Positions 53,722-63,517 are shown, numbered from the stretch's first letter. The stretch: 64,000 nucleotides of DNA from Mucilaginibacter tundrae (GCF_013408825.1 NZ_JACCBZ010000003.1:372001-436000), one strand, 5' to 3'. The notes: generated from the sequence alone by a model not told the origin. Made by a program: numbers and translations.

Positions 53722-55332
53722 ATGACTAAATATATATTTGTTACGGGCGGCGTTACATCGTCGTTAGGGAAAGGTATTATTTCAGCGTCGCTGGCTAAGC
53801 TTCTCCAATCTCGCGGTTATCGTGTAACCATTCAAAAATTCGACCCTTATATTAACATTGATCCGGGAACGCTTAACCCTTATGAGCATGGCGAATGCTA
53901 TGTTACTGAAGATGGCGCGGAAACCGATCTTGATCTTGGCCACTACGAGCGTTTTTTAAACACCCCTACTTCAAAAGCTAACAATATTACTACTGGTCGT
54001 ATTTATCAAAATGTGATCAATAAAGAACGTGAAGGTGCGTTTTTAGGTAAAACTGTGCAGGTAGTTCCGCACATTACGGATGAGATCAAAAGAAACATTA
54101 GGATTTTAGGTGAAAGCGGCGAATATGATATCGTGATCACTGAATTGGGTGGTACCGTGGGTGACATTGAATCATTACCATATATCGAGGCTGTGCGCCA
54201 GTTTAAGTGGGAAGTCGGCTCGGGTAATTCAATAGTTATTCACTTAACATTGATCCCTTTCCTTGCTGCTGCAGGTGAGTTAAAAACTAAACCAACGCAG
54301 CACTCAGTTAAGATGCTGTTAGAATACGGTATACAGCCAGATATTTTGGTTTGCCGTACCGAACATCACATCAATATGGATATCCGTAAAAAGATAGCGC
54401 AATTTTGTAATGTGAACATTAACGCGGTTATTGAATCGATAGACGCATCAACTATTTATGATGTGCCTTTGCTGATGCTGAAAGAGCAATTAGACAAAAC
54501 CGTATTAACTAAATTAAAATTATCGCATAAACATGAGCCTGATCTGGAAAGCTGGAAAGACTTTTTAGGCAGGTTGAAAAACCCTACATCCGAAATAAAA
54601 ATTGGCTTAGTAGGTAAATATGTGGAGTTACCTGATGCTTATAAATCGATCATCGAGGCATTTATACACGCAGGATCAAAAAATGAGTGTAAGGTAAAAG
54701 TTGACTTTATCCACTCCGAACAATTAACCCCCGAGAATGCTATTGAGCGCTTAAAAGGTTTACATGGCGTACTAGTAGCGCCAGGCTTTGGCCAGCGTGG
54801 TTTTGAGGGTAAAATTGAGGCGATCCGTTATGTTCGTGAGAATAATATTCCATTCTTCGGTATTTGTTTAGGTATGCAATGCGCGGTTGTTGAGTATGGC
54901 CGCAATGTTTTAGGCTTGAAAGATGCCAACAGCACCGAAATGAATCCTGATACCCCTAATCCGGTGATCAATATGATGGAGGATCAGAAAAAGATAGTTA
55001 ACAAAGGTGGTACTATGCGTTTAGGCGCTTACCCATGCGACCTTAAAAAAGGAAGCAAGGCTTTGGCAATTTACGGCAAAGCACACATTAGCGAGCGCCA
55101 CAGGCACCGTTTTGAGTTTAACAATGCCTACCTGAAAGATTACGAAAGTGCCGGGTTAACGCCATCAGGCATCAACCCGGAAAACAATCTGGTAGAGATA
55201 GTTGAGCTTAAAAACCACCCATTTTTTGTGGGCGCGCAATTTCACCCAGAATTAAAATCAACAGTTGCTAATCCGCATCCACTTTTTATTAACTTTGTCG
55301 CCGCTTCGCTGGCTTACGCCCGCAAGAACTAA
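53722..55332 (+). CDS. pyrG: CTP synthase
   Basis: 536 residues from ATG 53722, chosen because [20 protein letters not shown] is the standard opening and a promoter-like box lies inside the longer in-frame extension (GTG 53632). Synthetase domain with the P-loop-like [10 protein letters not shown] and GHYERFLN; C-terminal class I glutamine amidotransferase with [16 protein letters not shown] (nucleophile Cys) and the HPE-type triad end (FHPELKST). Converts UTP, glutamine and ATP to CTP. Followed after 16 bases by yidC. Confidence 0.97.
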   Translation: MTKYIFVTGGVTSSLGKGIISASLAKLLQSRGYRVTIQKFDPYINIDPGTLNPYEHGECYVTEDGAETDLDLGHYERFLNTPTSKANNITTGRIYQNVINKEREGAFLGKTVQVVPHITDEIKRNIRILGESGEYDIVITELGGTVGDIESLPYIEAVRQFKWEVGSGNSIVIHLTLIPFLAAAGELKTKPTQHSVKMLLEYGIQPDILVCRTEHHINMDIRKKIAQFCNVNINAVIESIDASTIYDVPLLMLKEQLDKTVLTKLKLSHKHEPDLESWKDFLGRLKNPTSEIKIGLVGKYVELPDAYKSIIEAFIHAGSKNECKVKVDFIHSEQLTPENAIERLKGLHGVLVAPGFGQRGFEGKIEAIRYVRENNIPFFGICLGMQCAVVEYGRNVLGLKDANSTEMNPDTPNPVINMMEDQKKIVNKGGTMRLGAYPCDLKKGSKALAIYGKAHISERHRHRFEFNNAYLKDYESAGLTPSGINPENNLVEIVELKNHPFFVGAQFHPELKSTVANPHPLFINFVAASLAYARKN

Positions 55333-55348
55333 TTACGTTTAATAGATA

Positions 55349-57184
55349 ATGGATAGAAATACATTTACAGGATTATTCCTGATCATGCTGATCGTTTTCG
55401 GATCGTTTTATTTAATGAAACCATCTGCGGAACAAATTAAAAAAGAGCAGTTAGCCCAGCACCAGGATTCAATAAAAAGGCACCAGATAAAAGATGCCGA
55501 GGTAGCCGCTGTTAAAAAGGCAGCAGATACTTCTAAAACTAGTGCGCAAGAAGCCGATACTTCACATTTAAAAGGTTTTGATGCCGCTACTATTGGCGCT
55601 CAAAAATTTGTGACTATAGAAAACGAGGACCTACGCATCCAGTTAAGTACACATGGTGGCAGGATATATTCAGTTCAATTAAAAAAGTTTAAAACTTTTA
55701 ACGGGCAACCATTGGTGTTATTTACCGGCGATCAGAATCGTTTTGGATTAAGCTTTATTGCTGACAATAAAAGCATCAATACCAATAACCTTTATTTCAC
55801 CTCAAGCGCGCCGCAATTAAGCGTTGCGGCTAAGGATTCAGGTTCGGTTACCATGCGTTTAAGCTACAGCCCGACGCAATATTTGGACTACGTTTACACG
55901 TTGAATGGTACAGGTTATAAAGTTGGTTTTACTGTTAAACAAACAGGATTGGCCAATGTAATACCTAATAGCAACACCATTAATATCGATTGGTCGGCAA
56001 GTTTACCTAATCAAGAAAAAGACATTGAGCAGGAACGCAGGTACACTGCAACTTACTACAAAACCGCAGATAATACGGTTGACTACTTAAGCTCGACCAA
56101 AGACGATAGTTTAACTATTGCTGATAAAAAAACACAATGGGTATCATTTAAAGCGCACTTTTTCTCGAGTGTACTTTTAGCTAAAGATCTATTCAGCAAA
56201 GCAAGTGTTACTTCGACTACTGACACCAGCGAGCATAATGTAGTTAAGGAAATGAAGACCAATGTTACGCTTGTGCAAAGCAGCAATGGTACTTTCCCGA
56301 TGAATTTTTATTTTGAGCCGAACGAGTTTCACATGTTACAGGCAGAGGGTTACGGACTTGAAAAACAGATAGACTTGGGTTTTGGCCCATTAAAATACAT
56401 CAACAGGTTTGCCACGTTGCCGGTATTTGATTTCTTAAAACAATTCAACTGGAATTATGGCCTTATCATTTTGGCTTTAACAGTGATATTGAAATTAGTT
56501 TTATCACCATTAACTTATAAGTCATACTTATCTATGGCTAAAATGAGGGTATTAAAGCCTGAGATGGATGAGATCAAAGCCAAAGTTGGTGAGGATAACC
56601 CTACTCTTTTACAGCAGGAATACCTGAAACTCTATAAAAAGGCAGGGGTAAATCCATTAGGTGGTTGTTTACCATTGCTGATACAAATGCCTATAGTATT
56701 TGCATTCTTCCGCTTCTTCCCTAGTTTGTTTGAATTGCGTGGGCAAAGCTTTTTATGGATGCATGATCTATCGACATATGATTCAGTCATCACTTTCTCG
56801 CACATCCCTGTATTGGGCGACCACATCAGCTTAATGTGTTTATTGATGACTATATCAACATTGATATATACTTACTTCAACAACCAGATATCGGGCGCTA
56901 CAGGGCAAATGAAATATATAGGATACGTAACCCCTATCATATTCCTGGCTACGCTGAACAGTTACCCATCAGGTTTGAATTACTATTACTTTTTGGCCAA
57001 CATGTTAACCTTCTTACAACAATACCTGATCAGGTTTATGGTTGATGATAAAAAGATACATGCCCAGATCCAGGAAAACAAAAAGAAACCTGAAGATACC
57101 AAAAAGAAAAAATCAGGTTTCCAGGCGCGTATGGATGAGATGATGAAACAAAAACAATTGGCTACTGCGCCTAAGAAAAAATAA
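55349..57184 (+). CDS. yidC: Membrane protein insertase YidC
   Basis: 611 residues, Gram-negative long form. First helix (about 5-23), a periplasmic beta-sandwich domain (about 80-345), then the conserved insertase core with helices starting at about 370 (NYGLIILALTVILKLVLSPL), the motif KAGVNPLGGCLPLLIQMPIV, and three further helices, ending in a Lys-rich tail (KKKKSGFQARMDEMMKQKQL). It inserts and folds inner-membrane proteins with or without SecYEG. Terminator 41 bases downstream. Confidence 0.97.
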   Translation: MDRNTFTGLFLIMLIVFGSFYLMKPSAEQIKKEQLAQHQDSIKRHQIKDAEVAAVKKAADTSKTSAQEADTSHLKGFDAATIGAQKFVTIENEDLRIQLSTHGGRIYSVQLKKFKTFNGQPLVLFTGDQNRFGLSFIADNKSINTNNLYFTSSAPQLSVAAKDSGSVTMRLSYSPTQYLDYVYTLNGTGYKVGFTVKQTGLANVIPNSNTINIDWSASLPNQEKDIEQERRYTATYYKTADNTVDYLSSTKDDSLTIADKKTQWVSFKAHFFSSVLLAKDLFSKASVTSTTDTSEHNVVKEMKTNVTLVQSSNGTFPMNFYFEPNEFHMLQAEGYGLEKQIDLGFGPLKYINRFATLPVFDFLKQFNWNYGLIILALTVILKLVLSPLTYKSYLSMAKMRVLKPEMDEIKAKVGEDNPTLLQQEYLKLYKKAGVNPLGGCLPLLIQMPIVFAFFRFFPSLFELRGQSFLWMHDLSTYDSVITFSHIPVLGDHISLMCLLMTISTLIYTYFNNQISGATGQMKYIGYVTPIIFLATLNSYPSGLNYYYFLANMLTFLQQYLIRFMVDDKKIHAQIQENKKKPEDTKKKKSGFQARMDEMMKQKQLATAPKKK

Positions 57185-57185
57185 G

Positions 57186-57213
57186 TTAGAGATTAGTGAT
57201 TAGAGATTAGTTA
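57186..57213. repeat. Two 14-bp direct repeats after yidC
   Basis: TTAGAGATTAGTGA (57186-57199) is followed directly by TTAGAGATTAGTTA (57200-57213), 13 of 14 bases identical. Short tandem repeats of this kind are seen between genes in related genomes; no function is evident. Confidence 0.6.
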
Positions 57214-57224
57214 CCTTGATATTT

Positions 57225-57255
57225 AAAAAGCCACAACTTGCGTTGTGGCTTTTTT
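57225..57255 (+). terminator. Terminator of the pyrG-yidC region
   Basis: AAAAAGCCACAAC / GTTGTGGCTTTTTT with a 4-base loop and a T6 tail on the plus strand, 41 bases after the yidC stop. Confidence 0.92.
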
Positions 57256-57276
57256 GTTGGTTAAAGGAATTTCTTC

Positions 57277-57386
57277 CTCTTGTCATTTCGACCGGAGGGA
57301 GAAATCTTCTATAATATGCATAGCGGATTTGCACATCGGACTTACTTGGCGAAGAGGATTTCTCCCTCCGGTCGAAATGACAAGAG
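57277..57386. repeat. Palindromic repeat element, copy 1
   Basis: 110 bp with perfect 30-bp terminal arms (57277-57306 and 57357-57386) containing TTTCGACCGGAGGGAGAAAT, around a 50-base centre. A related element lies at 58824-58914. No coding capacity. Looks like a REP- or MITE-like dispersed repeat of Bacteroidota genomes. Confidence 0.85.
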
Positions 57387-57443
57387 TAAAAATCTTTAAA
57401 TAATAACTAAATATATTAGCAAACATTTTCTACATTTACATCC

Positions 57444-58808
57444 ATGTATGCAATTGTGGATATTGAGACGACCGGGGGGCATGCCAGCGCAAATGGCATT
57501 ACAGAAATTGCTATTTGCATACACAATGGCAAAAAGGTAATTGAGCGATACGAAACCCTGGTTAATCCGCAACGTGATATTCCAATATACATTCGTGCCT
57601 TAACTGGTATTAGCAACGAAATGGTGAGCGATGCGCCGCTTTTTAAAGATGTAGCGCACGATATTTACCATTTGCTTCACGGCAAGATCTTCGTAGCCCA
57701 CAACGTTAATTTCGACCATTCTTTTGTGCGCCATCATTTGGCTTCGGTTGGATATGATTTGCAATGTAATAAATTATGTACCGTAAGGCTTGGGCGTAAA
57801 ATACTACCGGGTTTGCCATCGTATAGTTTGGGCAAATTGTGTCATCATTTAGGCATCGAAAATGGCAATCGCCACCGTGCAGGCGGAGATGCCGAGGCAA
57901 CCGCAAAATTATTCACCTTATTGCTGCAAAGCGATAAAGAAAACCATATAATTAAAGCATTAAAGCAAAACTCAAAAGAGCAAGTATTGCCGCCAAACCT
58001 GCCAAAGGCCGATATTGAAAAATTGCCGATGCTGCCGGGCGTTTATTATTTTCATGACGAAAAGGGTAAGGTAATTTATGTTGGCAAGGCTAAGAATATC
58101 AAAAAACGGGTTTGCAGCCATTTTACGGGTAACAATACCGGGCAGCAAAGACAAGAGTTTATGCGGAATATTCATCATATTACTTTCCAGGAGTGTGGTA
58201 CGGAGCTGATTGCCTTTGTGCTGGAGGCGGTGGAAATTAAGCGGCTTTGGCCTAAATACAACCGCTCCTTAAAGCGCTTTGAACAAAGCTATGCTTTGTA
58301 TGATTATATAGATCAGCGTGGGTATGTACGGTTGGCCGTTGATAAACACCACAAATTTCAATTACCTGTTTATACCTGTAATACTTTGTTTGAAGGCTAT
58401 AGTTTATTGAATAAGCTGATAGACACCTTTGAACTTTGCCCGAAGCTGTGCTTCATCCAAAAAAATAATGCTGAGTGCATTGGGGCACATAAAGAAAACT
58501 GTGCCTGTACAGGAAGCATGTCGCCTGATGAGTATAACCAGCGGGTTACTTTGGCTATTGAATCCTTAAATGAGGCGTTGCCTACGTTTGCTATCCGCGA
58601 TGAGGGGCGTAATGCTGACGAACATAGCTGCATCTTGATTGAAAAAGGTCGTTTTTATGGAATGGGTTACGTATCTCATCATTTTAAAGTTGATGATATG
58701 CAGCAGCTTAAACAACACCTTACAGCTTATCCGGGTAACGATTACATTAGGAATATTGTAACGGGGTATGCGAGTAAGTTTCCGGAGCGGAAGGTGATGT
58801 TTGCGTAG
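57444..58808 (+). CDS. DEDDh exonuclease fused to a GIY-YIG (UvrC-like) nuclease domain
   Basis: 454 residues. N-terminal DnaQ-type exonuclease (about 1-165): Exo I DIETTG (Asp6, Glu8), Exo II HNVNFDHSF (Asp91), Exo III HRAGGDAEAT (His144, Asp149). GIY-YIG domain (about 196-275): GVYYFHDEKGKVIYVGKAKN, and the catalytic-type Glu261 in LEAVEIKRLWPKYN. The C-terminal part has a cysteine group (Cys332, 336, 345, 353, 355) that could bind zinc. This resembles the fused exonuclease/UvrC-N (Cho-like) proteins of actinobacteria and Bacteroidota, probably a DNA-repair nuclease; its substrate is not established. Flanked on both sides by palindromic repeats. Confidence 0.9.
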   Translation: MYAIVDIETTGGHASANGITEIAICIHNGKKVIERYETLVNPQRDIPIYIRALTGISNEMVSDAPLFKDVAHDIYHLLHGKIFVAHNVNFDHSFVRHHLASVGYDLQCNKLCTVRLGRKILPGLPSYSLGKLCHHLGIENGNRHRAGGDAEATAKLFTLLLQSDKENHIIKALKQNSKEQVLPPNLPKADIEKLPMLPGVYYFHDEKGKVIYVGKAKNIKKRVCSHFTGNNTGQQRQEFMRNIHHITFQECGTELIAFVLEAVEIKRLWPKYNRSLKRFEQSYALYDYIDQRGYVRLAVDKHHKFQLPVYTCNTLFEGYSLLNKLIDTFELCPKLCFIQKNNAECIGAHKENCACTGSMSPDEYNQRVTLAIESLNEALPTFAIRDEGRNADEHSCILIEKGRFYGMGYVSHHFKVDDMQQLKQHLTAYPGNDYIRNIVTGYASKFPERKVMFA

Positions 58809-58823
58809 ACAATGTTCTTCCCT

Positions 58824-58914
58824 TTGTTATTTCGACCAGAGGGAGAAATCTTCTTCGCCCTGTATAGCCGCTTTGCTTGTTGTAGAAGATTTCTCCCTCT
58901 GGTCGAAATGACAA
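58824..58914. repeat. Palindromic repeat element, copy 2
   Basis: 91 bp with 31-bp arms (58824-58854 and 58884-58914) that differ at one base pair, around a 29-base centre. The arm core TTTCGACCAGAGGGAGAAAT differs from copy 1 by one base (CCAG for CCGG), and the opposite arm carries the matching change (CTGG). Confidence 0.85.
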
Positions 58915-59037
58915 GGTGGATAGAGATTGCAATCTAATATTTACAATAAGTTATTATTCTATCAACAAAGTTAATAATATCATATCGTGGCATATTTATT
59001 GGTTAGTATTTAACATCTACCAATTAAAAATAACGTT

Positions 59038-59598
59038 ATGGACAGTATTAATAAAGAACAACCCGAAGATAATTTCAAGAATTTAGAAGGCGCTGAGGCA
59101 TGGGCCAAAGCAAAAGAAATAGCAGAAGATGCTAAAACCTGTTTTTTCTGCAGCGATATTAAAACCGGTCTGCCGTTTTCAGCAAGACCAATGTCGTTTC
59201 AGAAGTTTGATGACAACGGCAACATATGGTTTCTGAGCGCGGTTGACAGTCACAAGAACGAGGAAGTGAAGGAAGATCCATTGGTTCAGTTATTATTTCA
59301 AGCATCAGCTCATGCGGGCTTTTTAAGTTTGTATGGTACAACCGTTACAACCGCCGATAAGCAAAAAATTGAAGAGTTATGGAATCCGTTGGTTAAAACC
59401 TGGTTTACTGAAGGTAAAGATGATCCGCGTATACGTGTGATTAAATTCTCGCCTACTCAGGGTTACTATTGGGATAATAAACATGGCGCTGCCATTGCAT
59501 TTGTTAAAATGGCGGCGGGGGCGGTATTAGGTAAAACTTTTGATGATTCTATTGAAGGTAAATTGGAGCCTACAGAGGAAGAAGATATCAATAGCTAA
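59038..59598 (+). CDS. Pyridoxamine-phosphate-oxidase-like general stress protein
   Basis: 186 residues with the split-barrel FMN-binding fold of the GSP26 / general stress FMN-binding group: CFFCSDIKTGLPFSARPMSF, the middle LVQLLFQASAHAGFLSLYGT, and VIKFSPTQGYYWDNKHGAAI. Not a true PdxH, since the pyridoxal-binding C terminus is missing. The cofactor could be FMN or F420-like. Function unknown, stress-related by family. Confidence 0.88.
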   Translation: MDSINKEQPEDNFKNLEGAEAWAKAKEIAEDAKTCFFCSDIKTGLPFSARPMSFQKFDDNGNIWFLSAVDSHKNEEVKEDPLVQLLFQASAHAGFLSLYGTTVTTADKQKIEELWNPLVKTWFTEGKDDPRIRVIKFSPTQGYYWDNKHGAAIAFVKMAAGAVLGKTFDDSIEGKLEPTEEEDINS

Positions 59599-59611
59599 TT
59601 CTCCGCTATCA

Positions 59612-59642
59612 AACTTACGAAGTTTAAAAAACTTCGTAAGTT
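59612..59642. terminator. Bidirectional hairpin between convergent genes
   Basis: Perfect 14-bp arms AACTTACGAAGTTT / AAACTTCGTAAGTT with a 3-base loop, centred between the stress protein gene and pyrF. No long T tract, but position and perfect pairing favour a terminator. Confidence 0.65.
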
Positions 59643-59652
59643 AAACTCGTAG

Positions 59653-60486
59653 TTATATTATTCCAGCTTTTTCTAACTCTACTTGCATCTCCTGCTGAAT
59701 TTTTAATGCTTCGGTACGCGCGGCATCAGCAAAGTCTTCTCCGTTACTTGCGTAGATGATGGAACGGGATGCATTTACAATTAAGCCACACTCTTTAGTC
59801 ATTCCATATTGGCAAACCTCTTGTAAATTACCTCCTTGAGCACCAACTCCGGGCACCAATAAAAAGTTGTCCGGTGCGTACTTGCGAATATTGGTAAACT
59901 CGGTGCTTTTGGTTGCGCCTACTACATACATGATACGATCAGCACCTGCCCAGGTATTGGCTTTTTGAATCACCGATTCATACAGTGTGCCTTTCTCAGT
60001 AGTTAGGTACTGGAAATCTTTGCTGCCTATTGATGAGGTTAATGCAAGTATAATCACCCATTTTCCTTCAAACGCTAAAAATGGCGTTACACTATCGTTA
60101 CCCATATATGGCGCAACGGTAATGGCATCAAAACTCATTCCGCTGGCTTCTTTATCAAAGAAAGCTTTAGCATACATGCCGGATGTATTGCCTATATCCC
60201 CTCTTTTCGCGTCAATAATATTTAATGTATCTGAAGGCAAATAGTTTTCAGTTGCTATCAGGCTTTGCAAACCTTTAATGCCGCGGCTCTCGTAAAAAGC
60301 AGCATTGGGTTTGTAGGATATGCATAGGTCTTTAGTGGCGTCGATTATCCGCTTATTGAACTCAAATACAGGATCAGGATAGCTTTTCAAGAAGGCCGGT
60401 ATCTTATCGATATCAGTATCTAAGCCTACACATAAAAATGATTTCTTTTGTATTATCTGCTCTATTAGCTGCTGGCGGGAGATCAT
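59653..60486 (-). CDS. pyrF: Orotidine 5'-phosphate decarboxylase, type 2
   Basis: 277 residues, the longer type 2 form. Opening [18 protein letters not shown], the [11 protein letters not shown] segment and the catalytic [14 protein letters not shown] with Lys and Asp of the DxKxxD set, then PGVGAQGG for phosphate binding. Last step of UMP synthesis. Single gene, divergent from rho. Confidence 0.96.
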   Translation of the reverse strand: MISRQQLIEQIIQKKSFLCVGLDTDIDKIPAFLKSYPDPVFEFNKRIIDATKDLCISYKPNAAFYESRGIKGLQSLIATENYLPSDTLNIIDAKRGDIGNTSGMYAKAFFDKEASGMSFDAITVAPYMGNDSVTPFLAFEGKWVIILALTSSIGSKDFQYLTTEKGTLYESVIQKANTWAGADRIMYVVGATKSTEFTNIRKYAPDNFLLVPGVGAQGGNLQEVCQYGMTKECGLIVNASRSIIYASNGEDFADAARTEALKIQQEMQVELEKAGII

Positions 60487-60818
60487 GAACGGGGAGATTA
60501 TTTATTTAAACATCAAAAAAACTAAAAATTAGCTTAACAGTTATAGTTACAAGTAATATTTATTTAAAAAATTTGTAATCTGAAATAATTTGTCTACAAT
60601 TGCATCGTTTTCCTTTGAATTTTTCTTGCGCTAAAGAAACAATTTAAAAATCCACGTGAAATATTTTAGTACATGGTTTTAGATGTTGCATAGCAAATTT
60701 GCATGATAAATTTCTCTCAGATAGATACTTCCGGGTTTAAACTTATAAAACACAGGAAATATTTATTGTTGCAAAACAAATAAACAATAACAATCTTTTT
60801 TGAACTATAATCCATCTC
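60487..60818. other. Control region between pyrF and rho
   Basis: 332 AT-rich bases between divergent starts. It contains a promoter-like pair for rho (listed separately), implying a leader of about 210 bases. No gene or strong hairpin was recognised in that leader. Confidence 0.45.
60572..60602 (+). promoter_or_regulatory. Possible rho promoter
   Basis: TTTG (60572-60575), a 19-base spacer, then TACAATTG (60595-60602), which matches TAnnTTTG except for one base. Spacing is ideal for Bacteroidota promoters. A long untranslated leader before rho would suit autoregulation by termination, as known for rho in other bacteria. Confidence 0.4.
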
Positions 60819-62465
60819 ATGTCTGATACAATTGAATTGAACGACAAACTCGTTTCGGAGTTGCGCGAAATTGCAAAAAGTTTAGGTATTGCTGAAGCTG
60901 ATGACCTTAGAAAGGCACAGCTGGTTACAGCCATAGTTGAGCAGCAAAATCTGATAGAAGCCGCCCGGGCTCAGCAAAGTACTGTTGCAAGTAACTACGC
61001 ACCGAAACAGGATGAAACTACCGCACCAACCCCTGATAAAGCCGACAAGGCTGATAAAAACCGTAAAAGAGTACGCACTATAAAAAACTCCAACGAACCA
61101 CGTGTTGAGGTTCCGTTAGATGATACCAACCTGTTTGATATGCAGGATGATGAGCCGCAGCAGGAAGATGAACCTGAATTAGATACTGCACCTGTTGCCG
61201 AGGTTGAGCCAGAGCAAGCTAATCAAAGCGACGAAACTCCTGCTAAAACAGAAGAAGCAGCGCCTGAAGCACGACCTCAAAAATTTGAACGTCGTATTAA
61301 TCAAAATAATGTGCAGGCTAAAAATCAGGAGCCGGCTATCAATCTTGATTTTGATAATGTTATTATAAACGAAGGTGTGTTGGAAATTATGCCTGATGGC
61401 TATGGTTTCTTACGTTCATCTGACTATAATTACCTCACTTCTCCGGATGATATTTACGTATCACAATCGCAAATTAAATTATTCGGCCTTAAAACCGGTG
61501 ATACTGTTCGCGGAAGCATCAGGCCGCCGAAAGAAGGCGAAAAATATTTTCCTTTGGTACGTGTGGAGGCAATTAACGGCCGTTTACCTGCCGAAGTACG
61601 TGATCGCGTTCCATTTGATCACTTAGTACCACTTTTCCCATCGGAAAAATTGAGCTTGTTTACTGATCCGGGTAATTATTCAACCCGTATAATGGACTTG
61701 TTCTCGCCAATTGGTAAAGGGCAGCGTGGTTTGATCGTGGCGCAGCCTAAAACAGGTAAAACCATGTTATTAAAGGATGTAGCGAACGCTATCGCGAAGA
61801 ACCACCCTGAAGTCTACCTGATCATATTATTAATTGACGAACGCCCTGAGGAGGTTACCGATATGGCCCGCAGTGTACGCGCCGAAGTTGTTTCATCAAC
61901 TTTTGATGAACCTGCTGAACGCCACGTTAAGATCGCTAATATCGTGTTAGAGAAAGCTAAACGTATGGTTGAATGCGGCCATGATGTGGTTATCCTGCTG
62001 GATTCTATCACCCGCCTTGCACGTGCTTATAATACTGTTGCTCCGGCATCAGGTAAAATATTATCGGGTGGTGTTGATGCTAACGCGTTGCACAAGCCTA
62101 AACGTTTCTTTGGTGCAGCACGTAATATTGAGGATGGCGGTTCATTAACTATTATCGCTACGGCTTTAACTGAAACCGGATCGAAAATGGACGAGGTTAT
62201 TTTTGAAGAATTTAAAGGTACCGGTAATATGGAGTTACAGTTGGATCGTAAATTATCTAACAAACGGATATTCCCGGCTATTGATATTACTGCATCAAGC
62301 ACCCGTCGTGATGACTTGTTGCTTGACCGCGAGACTTTACAGCGCATCTGGATACTACGTAACCACCTGGCTGACATGAATTCGCAAGAATCAATGGAGT
62401 TTTTACAGGCACAAATAAGGGGTACAAAAACTAACGAAGAGTTTTTGATATCTATGAATTCATAA
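60819..62465 (+). CDS. rho: Transcription termination factor Rho with acidic insert
   Basis: 548 residues, about 130 longer than E. coli Rho. Rho N domain (about 8-43), a long low-complexity insert rich in Asp, Glu, Gln, Ala and Pro (about 50-165), the RNA-binding cold-shock-like domain (about 180-255), then the ATPase with Walker A AQPKTGKT (308-315), ERPEEVTDM, Walker [16 protein letters not shown] (391-405) and the C-terminal R-loop region. Such inserts occur in Rho of Bacteroidota and high-GC Gram-positives and can alter RNA binding or drive phase separation. Essential helicase-type terminator. Confidence 0.97.
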   Translation: MSDTIELNDKLVSELREIAKSLGIAEADDLRKAQLVTAIVEQQNLIEAARAQQSTVASNYAPKQDETTAPTPDKADKADKNRKRVRTIKNSNEPRVEVPLDDTNLFDMQDDEPQQEDEPELDTAPVAEVEPEQANQSDETPAKTEEAAPEARPQKFERRINQNNVQAKNQEPAINLDFDNVIINEGVLEIMPDGYGFLRSSDYNYLTSPDDIYVSQSQIKLFGLKTGDTVRGSIRPPKEGEKYFPLVRVEAINGRLPAEVRDRVPFDHLVPLFPSEKLSLFTDPGNYSTRIMDLFSPIGKGQRGLIVAQPKTGKTMLLKDVANAIAKNHPEVYLIILLIDERPEEVTDMARSVRAEVVSSTFDEPAERHVKIANIVLEKAKRMVECGHDVVILLDSITRLARAYNTVAPASGKILSGGVDANALHKPKRFFGAARNIEDGGSLTIIATALTETGSKMDEVIFEEFKGTGNMELQLDRKLSNKRIFPAIDITASSTRRDDLLLDRETLQRIWILRNHLADMNSQESMEFLQAQIRGTKTNEEFLISMNS

Positions 62466-62472
62466 TATTTTT

Positions 62473-62525
62473 ATATTTATGAAGTTATATTTTAATGATA
62501 AGTTAACTTATAACTTCATAAATAT
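62473..62525. repeat. AT-rich inverted repeat after rho
   Basis: 17-bp arms (62473-62489 and 62509-62525; core TTTATGAAGTTATA) with a 19-base loop in the 91-bp gap between rho and pssA. Could be a weak terminator or processing structure. Confidence 0.5.
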
Positions 62526-62556
62526 TTAAAATAATCCTGATACCTTCATACTAATA

Positions 62557-63282
62557 ATGAAGAAGCGAGTGAAAAAGCATCTCCCCAACGCTATAACCTG
62601 TTGCAACCTCTTTAGCGGCTGTATAGGTATTGTTTTTACTTTTCAGGAAAATCTGATCTATGCCGCTTATGCCATATTCCTGGCTGCTATTTTTGACTTT
62701 TTTGATGGATTTGCCTCGCGGGTACTTCAATCATATTCGGGTATAGGTAAAGATCTGGATTCATTAGCTGATATGGTAAGCTTCGGCGTATTGCCATCGG
62801 CCATTATGTATGAATTGTTTTTACAGGCCCCTCCTGTTCATAATTTTAGCCCTTACTTAAATTTTATTGCCTTTTTAATACCGGTGTTCTCGGCGTTAAG
62901 GCTGGCTAAATTTAATGTGGATGCCCGGCAAGCTGAAAGCTTTATAGGCTTACCAACACCAGCTAACGCTATTTTAATTGCTTCATTCCCGCTTATTATG
63001 GAACAACACAGCAATTTGTCGAGGTATATACTTAACTCATACGGGCTTTCAATATTTACAGTGGTTATGTGCGGGCTCTTAGTGGCAGAATTACCGCTAA
63101 TGTCGCTCAAATTTAAGAACCGCGATTTTCAGGAGAATATTTATCGTTATTTACTGCTGTTATTTTCGGCTATATTGATACTATTTTTTAAATTCGCGGC
63201 AGTTCCGGTGGTGATATTGTTTTACATCGGCCTATCAATAATTCAATTCAAAAAACTAACACATGACCAAATTCCAGGCTGA
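62557..63282 (+). CDS. pssA: CDP-diacylglycerol-serine O-phosphatidyltransferase
   Basis: 241 residues with about seven membrane helices. CDP-alcohol phosphotransferase motif in DFFDGFASRVLQSYSGIGKD, then LDSLADMVSFG; it fits D-G-x2-A-R-x8-G-x3-D-x3-D except that Ser stands in place of the usual Ala before Arg. Opening KHLPNAITCCNLFSGCIGIV is typical. Makes phosphatidylserine, the precursor of phosphatidylethanolamine. Its end overlaps purS by 20 bases. Confidence 0.94.
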   Translation: MKKRVKKHLPNAITCCNLFSGCIGIVFTFQENLIYAAYAIFLAAIFDFFDGFASRVLQSYSGIGKDLDSLADMVSFGVLPSAIMYELFLQAPPVHNFSPYLNFIAFLIPVFSALRLAKFNVDARQAESFIGLPTPANAILIASFPLIMEQHSNLSRYILNSYGLSIFTVVMCGLLVAELPLMSLKFKNRDFQENIYRYLLLLFSAILILFFKFAAVPVVILFYIGLSIIQFKKLTHDQIPG

Positions 63283-63517
63283 AATAGATGTAATGCCAAA
63301 GAAAGAAATTCTTGACCCGCAGGGTAAAGCTGTAACAGGGAGCATGAAAAACCTTGGCTTATCCGAAATTCAAAATATTCGTATCGGAAAACACATCTCA
63401 CTTGAAATTGAGGCTGCAAATGCTGAGATAGCACATGCTAAGGTTGAAGAAGCTTGTAAAAATTTATTGGCTAACCTGATAATGGAAAGCTACAGCTTTA
63501 AAATAGAGCAGATTTAA
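63263..63517 (+). CDS. purS: Phosphoribosylformylglycinamidine synthase subunit PurS
   Basis: 84 residues, the normal length for PurS: KFQAEIDVMPKKEILDPQGK, then AVTGSMKNLGL and QNIRIGKHISLEIEA. It is the small bridging subunit of the PurLQS complex in purine synthesis. It begins 20 bases inside pssA. purL and purQ are not in the window. Its stop overlaps the convergent Hpt gene end by 4 bases. Confidence 0.93.
   Translation: MTKFQAEIDVMPKKEILDPQGKAVTGSMKNLGLSEIQNIRIGKHISLEIEAANAEIAHAKVEEACKNLLANLIMESYSFKIEQI

Noticed and set aside
57277..57386. Inverted repeats as the ends of an insertion sequence or composite transposon around the exonuclease gene
   Set aside because: No transposase frame lies between or next to the repeats, each copy is a self-contained palindrome rather than one end of an element, and no target-site duplication is visible.
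57444..58808. Annotation as full UvrC
   Set aside because: Only a GIY-YIG domain is present; the UvrC RNase H-like and HhH domains are missing, and an exonuclease domain is attached at the N terminus.
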